Source: an uncultured Raoultella sp. (GTDB lineage Bacteria > Pseudomonadota > Gammaproteobacteria > Enterobacterales > Enterobacteriaceae). From it: 64,000 bases of DNA. The notes beneath the pieces were generated by a model. The model worked only from the letters and a program-made list of their open reading frames with translations, did no database searches and was not told where the DNA came from. Positions 50,013-58,851 of the stretch are shown here, in pieces; the first letter of the stretch is position 1; the number at the start of each line of letters is the position of its first letter. The stretch is from contig CAAEVH010000063.1 of NCBI GenBank assembly GCA_900759445.1, forward strand, positions 18,557 through 82,556, given 5' to 3'. The translations under genes and the position numbers were made by a program.

Positions 50013-50047
50013 CTGTCTCTTGAGCAGAGGATCCGCTCAAGAGACAG
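50013..50047. other. Perfect hairpin after amidase, with IS50-end-like arms
   Basis: CTGTCTCTTGAGC and GCTCAAGAGACAG form a 13-bp stem around a 9-nt loop. There is no T-tract. Both arms begin CTGTCTCTTGA, the first 11 bases of the Tn5/IS50 inside end. It may simply end the amidase mRNA, or be a tiny relic of an IS50-group element. Confidence 0.5.
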
Positions 50048-50151
50048 GTGTAAGGGAAAGGGCGTGACGCCACGTCCGCACTTTATTGCTGGCGATAGGG
50101 AAATACGTGAGACAGATTTTAAATCCGTATTAACCATTTATGCATATTTAT

Positions 50152-50755
50152 CCCGGGCGGCGGGGTACACCCCTTGCCCGGGCGACGGTACGGCGCTGGT
50201 CAGTAGCCCGGTAAGCGCAGCGCCAGCGGGGAGCACGTTCCCGGGCGGCGGGGTACACCCCTTGCCCGGACTACGGTGCGGCGCTGGTCAGTAGCCCGGT
50301 AAGCGCAGCGCCAGCGGGGAGGTTCCCGGGCGGCGGGGCAAACCCCTTGCCCGGGCGACGATACGGCGCTGGTCAGTAGCCCCGGTAAGCGCAGCGCCAG
50401 CGGGGAGGTTCCCGGGCGGTGGGGTAAACCCCTTGCCCGGGCTACGGTGCGGCACTGGTCAGTAGCCCCGGTAAGCGCAGCGCCAGCGGGGAGGTTCCCG
50501 GGCGGCGGGGTACACCCCTTGCCCGGGCGACGGTACGGCGCCGGTCAGTAGTCCGGTAAGCGCAGCGCCAGCGGGGAGGTTCCCGGGCGGCGGGGCAAAC
50601 CCCTTGCCCGGACTACGGTGCGGCGCTGGTCAGTAGCCCCGGTAAGCGCAGCGCCAGCGGGGAGGTTCCCGGGCGGCGGGGTAAACCCCTTGCCCGGGCT
50701 ACGGTGCGGCGCTGGTCAGTAGCCCCGGTAAGCATAGCGCCACCGGGGAGAGGCG
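50152..50755. repeat. Tandem REP-type array, seven units of about 86 bp
   Basis: CCCGGGCGGCGGGG starts at 50152, 50240, 50325, 50411 (one change), 50497, 50582 and 50668. Each unit continues with ACCCCTTGCCCGG, CTACGGTGCGGCGCTGGTCA, and GGTAAGCGCAGCGCCAGCGG. The period is 85-88 bp. It fills the gap between the convergent amidase and the ABC binding protein, and is distinct from the array at 35790. Confidence 0.9.
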
Positions 50756-50773
50756 CCGGAGCGACAAGGGAGC

Positions 50774-52078
50774 TTACTTCACCTCAGCAAGGGCGGTTTT
50801 GTCGACGTAGGGTTTCATCAGCGCATCGGCCTCTTTCTGCGCCGTCTGCACCGCCGCTTCCGGCGTCACTTTGGCGTCGTTAACCACCGCCGCCAGCTGG
50901 TTCTCCATCGCTTTACGCACGGCGACGGTCTCCCAGGTGGAGTACCACGGATGGGCGTACTTCAGTTGCTCCAGAGCAATTGCCGCGCGCGGATCCTGCT
51001 GCAGATAGGCCTTCATCTCCGGCGTATCGTAGGCGGCTTTGCGCGGCGAGAAGTAGCCGGTGAAGCGGCTCCATGCGCCGTTGACCTGCGGGCTCACCAG
51101 ATACGTCAGGAACTGATAGGCCGCTTTCTTCTGCGCGTCGTTAATACCTTTAAAGCTCACCAGGCTGGCGCCGCCGATCGGTACCGCGCGCTGCTCTTTC
51201 GCCGGCAGCATCGCCACTCCGAGCTCAAAATCTTTGCTGTTCTCGCGCATAAAGCCCAACGCGCCGGTGCTGAGCATCGCCATCCCCACCTTACCGGAGA
51301 AGAAGCTGGCGCTGATCTGCTTCGAGTTGAGGACGCCGGAGGGCATCACTTTGTCTTTGTAGATCAGATCCTGCCAGAAGCGCAGCGCCCCGATGGTGGT
51401 CGGCGCGTTGTAGTAGACCTCGCCGGGATAGTCTTCGTTAAAGTATTTCCCGCCGTTGGCGCGTACCAGCGCCGAGAAGATCCAGCCGCCGTAGTCGTCG
51501 TTGGTCGACGGCAGCATGATCCCCCACTGACCTTTGCTCTCGTCGGTCAGCTTTTTGGCATCCGCCAGCAGTTCGGCCCAGGTCTGCGGCGGCTGTGTGA
51601 TCCCGGCCTGCTCGAACATCGTTTTGTTGTAGTAGAGGATCGGCGTCGAGTTATGGAACGGGATCGCGTAGGTGGTGCCCATCACCTGGGCGTTCTTGTG
51701 CATCGCCGGCCAGAACTCGTTGACCAGGAAGTCCCCCGCTTTTTGATCGCCATAGCGGAACAGCTCGTCCATCGGCAGGATCTCATCCTTTAGCGCCAGG
51801 TCGGTGGTGAAGTTGGCGGACATGATCACCAATGCCGGCGGCTGCCCGGCCTTCTGCGCCGATTCGGCTTTGATCTTGGTGGTGTCGTAGTTGCCGGTGA
51901 AGATCCCGCGCACTTCGACATCCTGCTGCGAATCGTTAAAGGCTTTGATGACGCGGGTCATCTCCATGGTCAGCTTGCCGTCTACCGGCGCCGGAAACAT
52001 GAAATCGATCTTCTCTTTCGCCAGCGCCGTGCCGCAGAGGGCAAGCGAAAGCCCGACGGCTGTCAGGGTTTTAAGCAT
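50774..52078 (-). CDS. ABC transporter substrate-binding protein (UgpB-like)
   Basis: 434 residues, starting at 52078 (MLKTLTAVGLSLALCGTALA, a signal peptide) after AGGAG. Family-1 solute-binding protein; PFHNSTPILYYNKTMFEQAG is typical of the glycerol-3-phosphate/maltose group. Last gene of the five-gene operon with GpdQ, so it probably binds glycerol 3-phosphate or glycerophosphodiesters in the periplasm. It overlaps the ATPase stop by 8 bp. Confidence 0.88.
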   Translation of the reverse strand: MLKTLTAVGLSLALCGTALAKEKIDFMFPAPVDGKLTMEMTRVIKAFNDSQQDVEVRGIFTGNYDTTKIKAESAQKAGQPPALVIMSANFTTDLALKDEILPMDELFRYGDQKAGDFLVNEFWPAMHKNAQVMGTTYAIPFHNSTPILYYNKTMFEQAGITQPPQTWAELLADAKKLTDESKGQWGIMLPSTNDDYGGWIFSALVRANGGKYFNEDYPGEVYYNAPTTIGALRFWQDLIYKDKVMPSGVLNSKQISASFFSGKVGMAMLSTGALGFMRENSKDFELGVAMLPAKEQRAVPIGGASLVSFKGINDAQKKAAYQFLTYLVSPQVNGAWSRFTGYFSPRKAAYDTPEMKAYLQQDPRAAIALEQLKYAHPWYSTWETVAVRKAMENQLAAVVNDAKVTPEAAVQTAQKEADALMKPYVDKTALAEVK

Positions 52079-53144
52079 GGTCAATCTCCTGGAGTAAATT
52101 GTGCTGTTGCTCAGCATGAAAAAGATGAATATCCCCGGGCGAAAAGCCGAGGGTCAGCGTGTCGCCTTTCTCCGGCACCGCGCCGCGATGGCGGCGGCTA
52201 AAGCGCAGGGTGCCGATGGGGGTGCTGACGTGGAGCAGATAATCGGCTCCCATCAGTTCTCGTTGCAGCACGGTGGCGGAGAGGCGCAGGTGGCCCTCCT
52301 CCACGCGATCGCTGATATGTTCCGGACGAATGCCGAACCAGACCCGGGACTCGTCGCGATAGCGCGACGGCAGCGGATGGCGCAGGTCGCCGAGCTGTAC
52401 CTCGCCGTCGGCGCAGGGCAGCGACAGCAGGTTCATCGCCGGCGAGCCGATAAACCCGGCGACGAACAGGTTGGCCGGATGGGCGTAGAGGTACTCCGGC
52501 CGTCCGACCTGCTGGACGTGGCCGCCGTTCATCACCACGATGCGGTCGGCCATCGACATCGCCTCGGTCTGGTCATGGGTGACGTAGACGGTGCTGGTTT
52601 TCAGCTGCTGGTGGAGATCCATAATGCTGTCGCGCACTTCGCTGCGCAGGCGTGCGTCGAGGTTGGAGAGCGGTTCGTCCATCAGGAACAGCCGCGGGTT
52701 GCGCACGATGGCGCGGGCCATCGCCACCCGCTGGCGCTGGCCGCCGGAGAGCTTCGCCGGCTTGCGGTCCAGCAGCGTTTCCAGCTGCAGCATCTGCGCC
52801 ACTTTATCGACCCGCGGCTGCCAGCTGGCCTTATCTTCTTTGCGCACCTTCATGCCGAAGGTGATGTTGTCCTGTACCGACAGGTGCGGGAACAGGGCGT
52901 AGTTCTGGAAGATCATCGCGAAGTTGCGCTCGCGCGGCGACAGGGCGGTGATGTTCTGGTCGTGCAGCCAGATTTCCCCCTCGCTCACCGGCTCCAGTCC
53001 GGCGAGCAGGCGCAGCAGGGTGCTTTTGCCGCAGCCGGAGGGGCCGACCAGCACCACAAACTCGCCTTCGTGAATATCGAGGGAGAGAGCGTCGAGGGCC
53101 GGTTTACCGTCAAAACGCTTACTGATGTTTTGCAAACTAAGCAT
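52071..53144 (-). CDS. ABC transporter ATP-binding protein (UgpC/MalK type)
   Basis: 357 residues from 53144 (MLSLQNISKRFDG). Walker A GPSGCGKST, Q-loop FQNYALFPH, signature LSGGQRQRVAMARA, Walker B LFLMDEPLSNLD and switch His in YVTHDQTEA. The C-terminal TOBE-type domain (about 235-357, WFGIRPEHISDR) is that of sugar and phosphoglycerol importers. It starts 6 bp after the gpdQ stop and overlaps the binding-protein start. Confidence 0.92.
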   Translation of the reverse strand: MLSLQNISKRFDGKPALDALSLDIHEGEFVVLVGPSGCGKSTLLRLLAGLEPVSEGEIWLHDQNITALSPRERNFAMIFQNYALFPHLSVQDNITFGMKVRKEDKASWQPRVDKVAQMLQLETLLDRKPAKLSGGQRQRVAMARAIVRNPRLFLMDEPLSNLDARLRSEVRDSIMDLHQQLKTSTVYVTHDQTEAMSMADRIVVMNGGHVQQVGRPEYLYAHPANLFVAGFIGSPAMNLLSLPCADGEVQLGDLRHPLPSRYRDESRVWFGIRPEHISDRVEEGHLRLSATVLQRELMGADYLLHVSTPIGTLRFSRRHRGAVPEKGDTLTLGFSPGDIHLFHAEQQHNLLQEIDHA

Positions 53145-53149
53145 GAGGA

Positions 53150-53974
53150 TTAGCGCTCTTCCGTTGGGCAACTGATGTTTTCGTCATACAGCCACGGCCC
53201 GGCGTGGTGGCTCAGCGCGTGCTGGTAGCTGACCCACTGCTCGCCGACCTGGCGGTGCATCAGGCATGACGCCGGTGACAGGTCGTAGTACGGGCGGCGG
53301 TCCTCGTGGAAATAGGGCACCTGATGGACGGTGCCCGGCACGGTGGAGACGATCGCCTGGCGATACTGGGTCAGGGTCAGGCTGTGGTTATGGCCGCAGA
53401 AGATGCGCATCAGGGAAGGGAAGCGCTCCACCAGCGCCAGCAGGCGATGGCCGTTTTCGCAGGCGATGGGGTCCATCTGGGCGTTGCCCAGCGCCAGCGG
53501 CGGGTGGTGCATAAACACCGTCGCCGGCTTGTCGCCGCCGTCGAACAGCTGGGCCTCCAGCCATTTAATGGTTTCGTCCGTCAGCCAGCCGCTGGAGGTG
53601 CCGGCGCGGCTGGAGTCGATAAACAGCAGGCGGGTGGCGAAGTCGTCCACCGCGTAATGCATGTTCTGCGGGTCGCTGCCGAGCTGCGGACACAGCGGAT
53701 GCAGGTATTCGAGAAACAGTTCTTTATCGTCGTGATTGCCGGGGATCAGATACAGCGGATAGTTCAGGCTGCCGAGGATCTGGCGGGCAACCTCGTACTC
53801 CTGCGGGCGGCCGCAGTTGACGATATCGCCGCTGACCACCACCGCGTCCGGGCGCTCCGTCAGGGCGTTGAGCTGGGAGACCACGTCGGCGTTGGCGGCG
53901 TTGACGTCGATAAAGCCGTACAGCTTCTGCCCGTGGCTGCGGAAATGGGTATCGGAAATCTGGGCTAACAGCAT
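53150..53974 (-). CDS. gpdQ: Glycerophosphodiesterase GpdQ
   Basis: 274 residues, matching in length and nearly throughout in sequence the GpdQ metallophosphoesterase of Klebsiella (Enterobacter) aerogenes. It hydrolyses glycerophosphodiesters, and promiscuously other phosphodiesters, with a binuclear metal centre. Ligands fall exactly where expected: Asp8, His10, Asp50, Asn80 (GNHDD), His156, His195 and His197 (GHNH). No signal peptide, so it works in the cytoplasm on imported substrate. It sits inside the UgpABCE-like operon. Confidence 0.95.
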   Translation of the reverse strand: MLLAQISDTHFRSHGQKLYGFIDVNAANADVVSQLNALTERPDAVVVSGDIVNCGRPQEYEVARQILGSLNYPLYLIPGNHDDKELFLEYLHPLCPQLGSDPQNMHYAVDDFATRLLFIDSSRAGTSSGWLTDETIKWLEAQLFDGGDKPATVFMHHPPLALGNAQMDPIACENGHRLLALVERFPSLMRIFCGHNHSLTLTQYRQAIVSTVPGTVHQVPYFHEDRRPYYDLSPASCLMHRQVGEQWVSYQHALSHHAGPWLYDENISCPTEER

Positions 53975-53984
53975 AGATAACTCC

Positions 53985-54872
53985 TTATTTGATCCCGGAG
54001 AAGCCGAAGCTTCGCAGGAACTGTTTCTGGAAAAGGATGAACGCCAGCATCAGCGGCAGGCAGACCATCAGCGTCCCGGCGCCGATGGTGCCCCACTGGC
54101 CGCCGGATTCGGCGCCCATGGCGAAGGAGACCAGCCCCACGGTCAGCACCTGCTTATCGGGATCGTTGAGCATCATCAGCGGCCACAGATATTCGTTCCA
54201 GTGATAAGTAATGCTGACGGTGGCGAAGGCCAGCACCGACGGCCAGGACATCGGCAGCAGCACGCGGAACAGCACCTGCCACCAGCGGCAGCCCTCCATC
54301 AGGGCGGCTTCTTCCAGCTCTTTGGGGATGGCGAGGAACGCCTGGCGCATCAGGAACACGCCGAACGCCGAGGTGAAGTAGGGCATCATCACCCCGGTGA
54401 GGGTGTTGAGCAGGCCGAAGGTTTTCAGGGTCAGCATGTTCGGCACCATCATCACCACCGGCATGATCATCAGCTGGACGAGGAACAGCAGGAACAGGGT
54501 CTGCTTGCCGCGGAACTGGTGGCAGGCGAAGACATAGCCGGCGGTGGTGATGGTCAACAGCTGCACGAAGAAGGTGCCGAAGGTGAAGATCAGGGTGTTG
54601 GCGTACAGGCTTAGCCAGTCGGCGCTGGCCCAGGCGTCGCGGAAGTTATCCAGCGTCAGCGGCAGGCGCGGCAGCAGCGAAGCCATATCCTCGCCGAAGG
54701 TGGTGGCGCTGAAGGCGGTGGCCAGCATCCAGATAAACGGGCTGACCCACAGCAGGGCCAGGCAGCACATCAGCACGCTGAGGGTGAACGGCTGCGAGCG
54801 ACGCAGGCGCAGCCACAGCGGGGATGAGGCGACCGGCGAACGAACAACCAGCGGCGAGGCTTCAGCGCTCAT
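53985..54872 (-). CDS. ABC transporter permease (UgpE-like)
   Basis: 295 residues with six predicted TM segments and the EAA coupling motif ([21 protein letters not shown]). It pairs with the upstream permease, overlapping its end by 11 bp. Part of the glycerophosphodiester importer. Confidence 0.9.
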   Translation of the reverse strand: MSAEASPLVVRSPVASSPLWLRLRRSQPFTLSVLMCCLALLWVSPFIWMLATAFSATTFGEDMASLLPRLPLTLDNFRDAWASADWLSLYANTLIFTFGTFFVQLLTITTAGYVFACHQFRGKQTLFLLFLVQLMIMPVVMMVPNMLTLKTFGLLNTLTGVMMPYFTSAFGVFLMRQAFLAIPKELEEAALMEGCRWWQVLFRVLLPMSWPSVLAFATVSITYHWNEYLWPLMMLNDPDKQVLTVGLVSFAMGAESGGQWGTIGAGTLMVCLPLMLAFILFQKQFLRSFGFSGIK

Positions 54873-55734
54873 AGTGGGCTCCTTTCTCCAGCAGTTTGAG
54901 GTTAAGCAGCGAGAAGGCGAACAGCCCGCCCAGGGTCAGGAAGGTGGCGGCGGAGGCTTTGCCGAGGTCGTGGGTATCCCACGCCAGATTCTGGATGTAG
55001 TAGAGCAGCACGGTGGTGGCGTTGTCCGGCCCGCCGCGGGTCATCACCGCCACGTGGTCAATCTGGGTGATGGAGTAGATCAGCGCGGTGGTGATGACGA
55101 AGCTCAGGGTCGGGCGCAGCAGCGGCAGGGTGACCTTAAAGAACACCTGGCTGCGGGTGGCGCCTTCCATGATCGCCGCTTCGCGCGTTGAGGCCGGGAT
55201 GCTCTGCAAGCCGGCGAGGAAGAACAGCATGTAGTAGCCGGCGAACTTCCATACGCCGATCAACGCCAGCGCCAGCAGGGCGCTGTTGCTGCGCCCCAGC
55301 CAGTTGTTGTTCATTGGTCCGAACAGCTTCGCCAGATAGTGGTCGAGCAGGCCGAGGCCGGGCATAAAGATAAACAGCCACAGCGCGGCGGCGCTGACCA
55401 TCGGGATAATCATCGGGAAGAAGAAGGCGGTGCGCAGCCAGCGGTTAACACGGTGGTTTTCGCTCAGTGCCACCGCCAGCAGCAGGGCCAGCGTTACGCC
55501 GGGGACCACGGTCAGCAGGATATAGAGCAGGTTGTTGAGCAGCGACTGCCAGAAGACGTTATCGGCGAACAGACGGACGAAGTTATCCAGCCCGACGAAC
55601 GGCGCGCCGTCGCTGGCCATGCGGGTGTCGAACAGGCTGTCGTACACCGAGCGGCCCAGCGGGAACCAGGTAAACAGCAGTAAAAACAGCAGGGAAGGCG
55701 ACAGTATCAGCCAGGGGAGCCAGGTTTTTCTCAT
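54862..55734 (-). CDS. ABC transporter permease (UgpA-like)
   Basis: 290 residues, six TM segments, starting MRKTWLPWLILSPSLLFLLL. The EAA loop reads REAAIMEGATRSQVFFKVTLP. First gene of the operon permease-permease-gpdQ-ATPase-binding protein. I could not find a convincing Pho box in the 158-bp gap upstream. Confidence 0.9.
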   Translation of the reverse strand: MRKTWLPWLILSPSLLFLLLFTWFPLGRSVYDSLFDTRMASDGAPFVGLDNFVRLFADNVFWQSLLNNLLYILLTVVPGVTLALLLAVALSENHRVNRWLRTAFFFPMIIPMVSAAALWLFIFMPGLGLLDHYLAKLFGPMNNNWLGRSNSALLALALIGVWKFAGYYMLFFLAGLQSIPASTREAAIMEGATRSQVFFKVTLPLLRPTLSFVITTALIYSITQIDHVAVMTRGGPDNATTVLLYYIQNLAWDTHDLGKASAATFLTLGGLFAFSLLNLKLLEKGAHYER

Positions 55735-55856
55735 GGTGGCAGACGTCTCGTTCAGGCGTTTATGGAAGCCCGGATTGTGGGAACGAATGACTGCAAGGGG
55801 ATGGCGGGGAGATGACCGTTTAATGAACCTTCAGCGGACGTCGGCCGAGGGAACAG

Positions 55857-55879
55857 GCCGGGCAGACGCGCCGCCCGGC
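55857..55879 (-). other. Hairpin downstream of ahr
   Basis: GCCGGGC and GCCCGGC pair across a 9-nt loop between the ahr stop and the start of the permease operon. REP-like and without a T-run. Confidence 0.4.
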
Positions 55880-55892
55880 GGAGAAGGGGGGG

Positions 55893-56912
55893 TTAGAAGT
55901 CGGCTTTCAGCACCACGCGATAGCGGGCTTTACCCTCGCGCACGTGTTTTAGCGCTTCGTTGATCTGCGACATCGGGAACAGCTCGGTGGTGGGGGCCAC
56001 TTTGCTGCGCCCGGCAAACTTCATCAGCTTACGCAGCTCGGACGGATTGCCGGTGGCCGAACCGGAGATGCTGCGGTCGCCGCCAATCAGGGTAAAGGCG
56101 GGGACCTGCAGCGGCTTCATCACCGCACCGACGGTATGGAAGTTGCCGCCGTAGGCCAACGCTTCGAAGTACGGCTGCCATTCGAGATCTACCGCCACGG
56201 TGTTAATGATCAGGTCAAACTGACCAGCCAGCGCTTTTAAAGCTTCAGGATCGCGGCTGTTGACCACCCGATCGGCGCCCATCGCCAGCACTTCCTGCTC
56301 TTTCGCCGGGTTGGAGCTGAAGGCGGTGACTTCGGCACCCATGGCGCGCAGCAGTTTAATGGCGATATGGCCGAGGCCGCCGATACCAATGACGCCCACG
56401 CGGCTGGTGGCGGTGACGTGGTGCATCAGCAGCGGTTTAAAGACGGTGATCCCGCCGCACAGCATCGGGCCGGCGGATTCGATATCGATACTCTCCGGCA
56501 GCGGGATCACCCATTGCCAGTCGGCGCGCAGCTTGTCGGCGAAGCCGCCGCGGTTGATGATGGTTGGCACCGAGCCTTCGAGGCAGTTGATTTGGTTGCC
56601 GCTGATGCAGGCATCGCAGTGCCCGCAGCTGCGCGCCGTCCAGCCGATGCCGACCTTCTGGCCGACCTTCAGCCCTTTATCCTGCGCCGCGCTGCCCAGC
56701 GCCGCCACGCGGCCAATCACCTCATGGCCGGCAACCAGCGGATAGCTCGACATGCCCCATTCGTTGTCGATCATCGACAGGTCGGAGTGGCAGATGCCGC
56801 AGTATTCAACCTGCACTTCGACATCCTGCGACAGGAGTTCGCCTGCGTCGTACTCCCACAGCGACAGATCGGCGCCCGCTTCTTTGGCGGCGTAGCTTTT
56901 AATTGTGCTCAT
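55893..56912 (-). CDS. ahr: NADPH-dependent aldehyde reductase Ahr
   Basis: 339 residues from 56912 ([13 protein letters not shown]), the same length as E. coli Ahr (YjgB). A zinc-dependent medium-chain reductase: catalytic zinc ligand in YCGICHSDL, structural zinc cysteines in [16 protein letters not shown], and the Rossmann loop [13 protein letters not shown]. It reduces a broad range of aldehydes to alcohols. A much longer upstream frame exists but is not supported. Its 5' side faces leuX, as in E. coli. Confidence 0.96.
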   Translation of the reverse strand: MSTIKSYAAKEAGADLSLWEYDAGELLSQDVEVQVEYCGICHSDLSMIDNEWGMSSYPLVAGHEVIGRVAALGSAAQDKGLKVGQKVGIGWTARSCGHCDACISGNQINCLEGSVPTIINRGGFADKLRADWQWVIPLPESIDIESAGPMLCGGITVFKPLLMHHVTATSRVGVIGIGGLGHIAIKLLRAMGAEVTAFSSNPAKEQEVLAMGADRVVNSRDPEALKALAGQFDLIINTVAVDLEWQPYFEALAYGGNFHTVGAVMKPLQVPAFTLIGGDRSISGSATGNPSELRKLMKFAGRSKVAPTTELFPMSQINEALKHVREGKARYRVVLKADF

Positions 56913-57141
56913 CACGATTTCCTTGGTTTGGCGTAGATAAACAGAAAGTGTAGAGCATGGGGCGGGGCGACGCTTGGCAGAAGGAGGCAGGCAGACGGGC
57001 AAGGAAAGGGGAAGGGGAAGGGGCGATCGAGCAGGGGGAAACTTGCCGGGCAGGAGAGAAGGAAAATGTGACGTGAGACGGTCCTGAGCAGGCCGGGCGC
57101 TGTTTTTTTCGACACTTAGCGTGGCGGAGACACGCTGCTGC

Positions 57142-57169
57142 TTGCATGGCGGCCATCGACAGGTATAAT
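57142..57169 (+). promoter_or_regulatory. leuX promoter
   Basis: TTGCAT (57142-57147) and a perfect TATAAT (57164-57169) are 16 bp apart, and lie 26 bp ahead of the tRNA. Confidence 0.75.
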
Positions 57170-57195
57170 CCACAACGTTTCCGTACCCCTTCAGT

Positions 57196-57280
57196 GCCGA
57201 AGTGGCGAAATCGGTAGACGCAGTTGATTCAAAATCAACCGTAGAAATACGTGCCGGTTCGAGTCCGGCCTTCGGCACCA
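57196..57280 (+). tRNA. leuX: tRNA-Leu (anticodon CAA)
   Basis: 85-nt class II tRNA with acceptor GCCGAAG/CTTCGGC and encoded CCA. The anticodon stem GTTGA/TCAAC holds loop TTCAAAA, giving anticodon CAA (57230-57232). It has a variable arm (CGTAGAAATACG) and TTCGAGTCC in the T loop. It is identical in layout to E. coli leuX, a known integration site for genomic islands; an integrase relic follows. Confidence 0.97.
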
Positions 57281-57293
57281 TCGGAACATCAAT

Positions 57294-57317
57294 AGACGTC
57301 AACGGACGTCTTTTTTT
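57294..57317 (+). terminator. leuX terminator
   Basis: AGACGTC and GACGTCT stem around AACG, followed by a T-run, shortly after the CCA end. Confidence 0.85.
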
Positions 57318-57477
57318 GTGCCTGAAATCCAGTATCCGCAAGGCTTTCCGCCAAATTTCATTCAACTGATGTCAACTGCGTCTATCCACATCAAGTCGCT
57401 TGTGAGTATAGAACCGAGTATATATGCTGGTTCGATAACGTTTGTATACTCACAGCGGTACATGGAAGGAAACCGTA

Positions 57478-58742
57478 ATGGCTCTTACAGATATCAAAGT
57501 ACGTACTGCAAAACCCGATACAAAGGAATACTCGCTTGCTGATGGCGGCGGTATGTCTTTGTTGGTGCATCCTAATGGATCTAAGTACTGGCGCTTTCGT
57601 TTTCGCTTTGGTGGAAAGCAACACCTGATGGCATTTGGTGTTTATCCTGAAACCTCTTTAGCTGATGCTCGTCAGAAGAGAGAAGAGAGAAGAGGCAAGT
57701 TGCTGCTGGTGTTGATCCCCGTGAACATAAACGCGCAGTGAAAGAAGAGCAGGCAAAAGAGGTTATCACTTTTGAATCAGTTGCCAGAGACTGGCATGCC
57801 AGCAATTAAAAGTGGTCTGAGTCCCACAGTGGACGTGTTCTTAAAAGTCTGGAAGATAATTTGTTTGCTGCGATTGGTAAACGAAATATCGCTGAGCTAA
57901 AGACCCGGGATCTATTGATACCTATCAAAGCCGTGGAGATGTCTGGACGTCTTTAGGTGGCTGCACGCCTACAACAACGTACAACTGCGATTATGAGATT
58001 TGCCGTGCAGAGCGGCCTAATCGACTATAACCCCGCGCAAGAGATCGCTGGAGCGGTTGCTACAGCTAAACGTCAACATCGCGCTGCGCTAGAGCTTAAT
58101 CGCATTCCTGAACTACTTCATCGTATCGATACCTATACCGGCAGACCACTAACACGCTTAGCTGTGGAGCTGACGTTATTGGTCTTCATTCGCTCTAGTG
58201 AACTACGTTTTGCTCGCTGGACAGAAGTGGATTTTGATACCGCTATGTGGACGATTCCGGGCGAACGTGAACCACTGGAAGGTGTCAAATACTCTCAGCG
58301 CGGTTCAAAGATGAAGACTCCACATCTTGTTCCCTTGTCACGACAAGCTCTCTCCATTTTGGAAAAGATCAAATGTATGAGCGGAAACCGAGAATTGATT
58401 TTTGTAGGAGATCATAATCCACGTAAGCCGATGAGTGAGAACACCGTGAATAAGGCGCTTCGGGTTATGGGCTACGATACAAAAGTTGAGGTTTGTGGGC
58501 ATGGTTTCAGAACCATGGCGTGCAGTTCTTTGATTAAGTCAGGATTATGGTCGAAGGATGCGGTAGAGAGGCAGATGAGTCACCAGGAACGTAACTCTGT
58601 GCGTGCGGCTTATATTCATAAGGCCGAGCATTTGGGGGAGCGTAGATTGATGCTGCAGTGGTGGGCGGATTATCTGGATGCGAATCGAGAATCAGTCATA
58701 TCTCCATTCGAATACGCAAAACTAAACAATCCATTGAGGTAA
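57478..58742 (+). pseudogene. P4-type tyrosine integrase, degraded
   Basis: The start (MALTDIKVRTAKPDTKEYSL, DGGGMSLLVHPNGSKYWR) is the P4-family integrase N-terminus. The frame shifts near 57690-57705. The middle is recognisable (WHASN, stop 57807-57809, then RVLKSLEDNLFAAIGKR, and stop 57954-57956), and the C-terminal catalytic domain follows (RSSELRFARW, HGFRTMACSS, RQMSHQERN, tyrosine in RAAYIHKAEH). One frameshift and two in-frame stops, so no active integrase. It is adjacent to leuX, marking a genomic island that can no longer excise with its own enzyme. Confidence 0.92.
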
Positions 58743-58762
58743 GAAAAACAGTGTAAAGATAC

Positions 58763-58790
58763 GCCGCAGCTAATGCTGCGGCTGTTATTC
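58763..58790 (+). terminator. Hairpin after integrase relic
   Basis: GCCGCAGC and GCTGCGGC stem with TAAT loop followed by TGTTATTC, a weak T-rich tail. Confidence 0.55.
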
Positions 58791-58851
58791 ATTTTGGTTA
58801 GTCTTTTAACTTACTGATTTCAAACATATCTGGAAAATCATTATCCGCGTA

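Noticed and set aside
55735..55892. Pho box ahead of the gpdQ operon
   Set aside because: Only isolated GTCAT-like half-sites are present, not the tandem CTGTCAT repeats.
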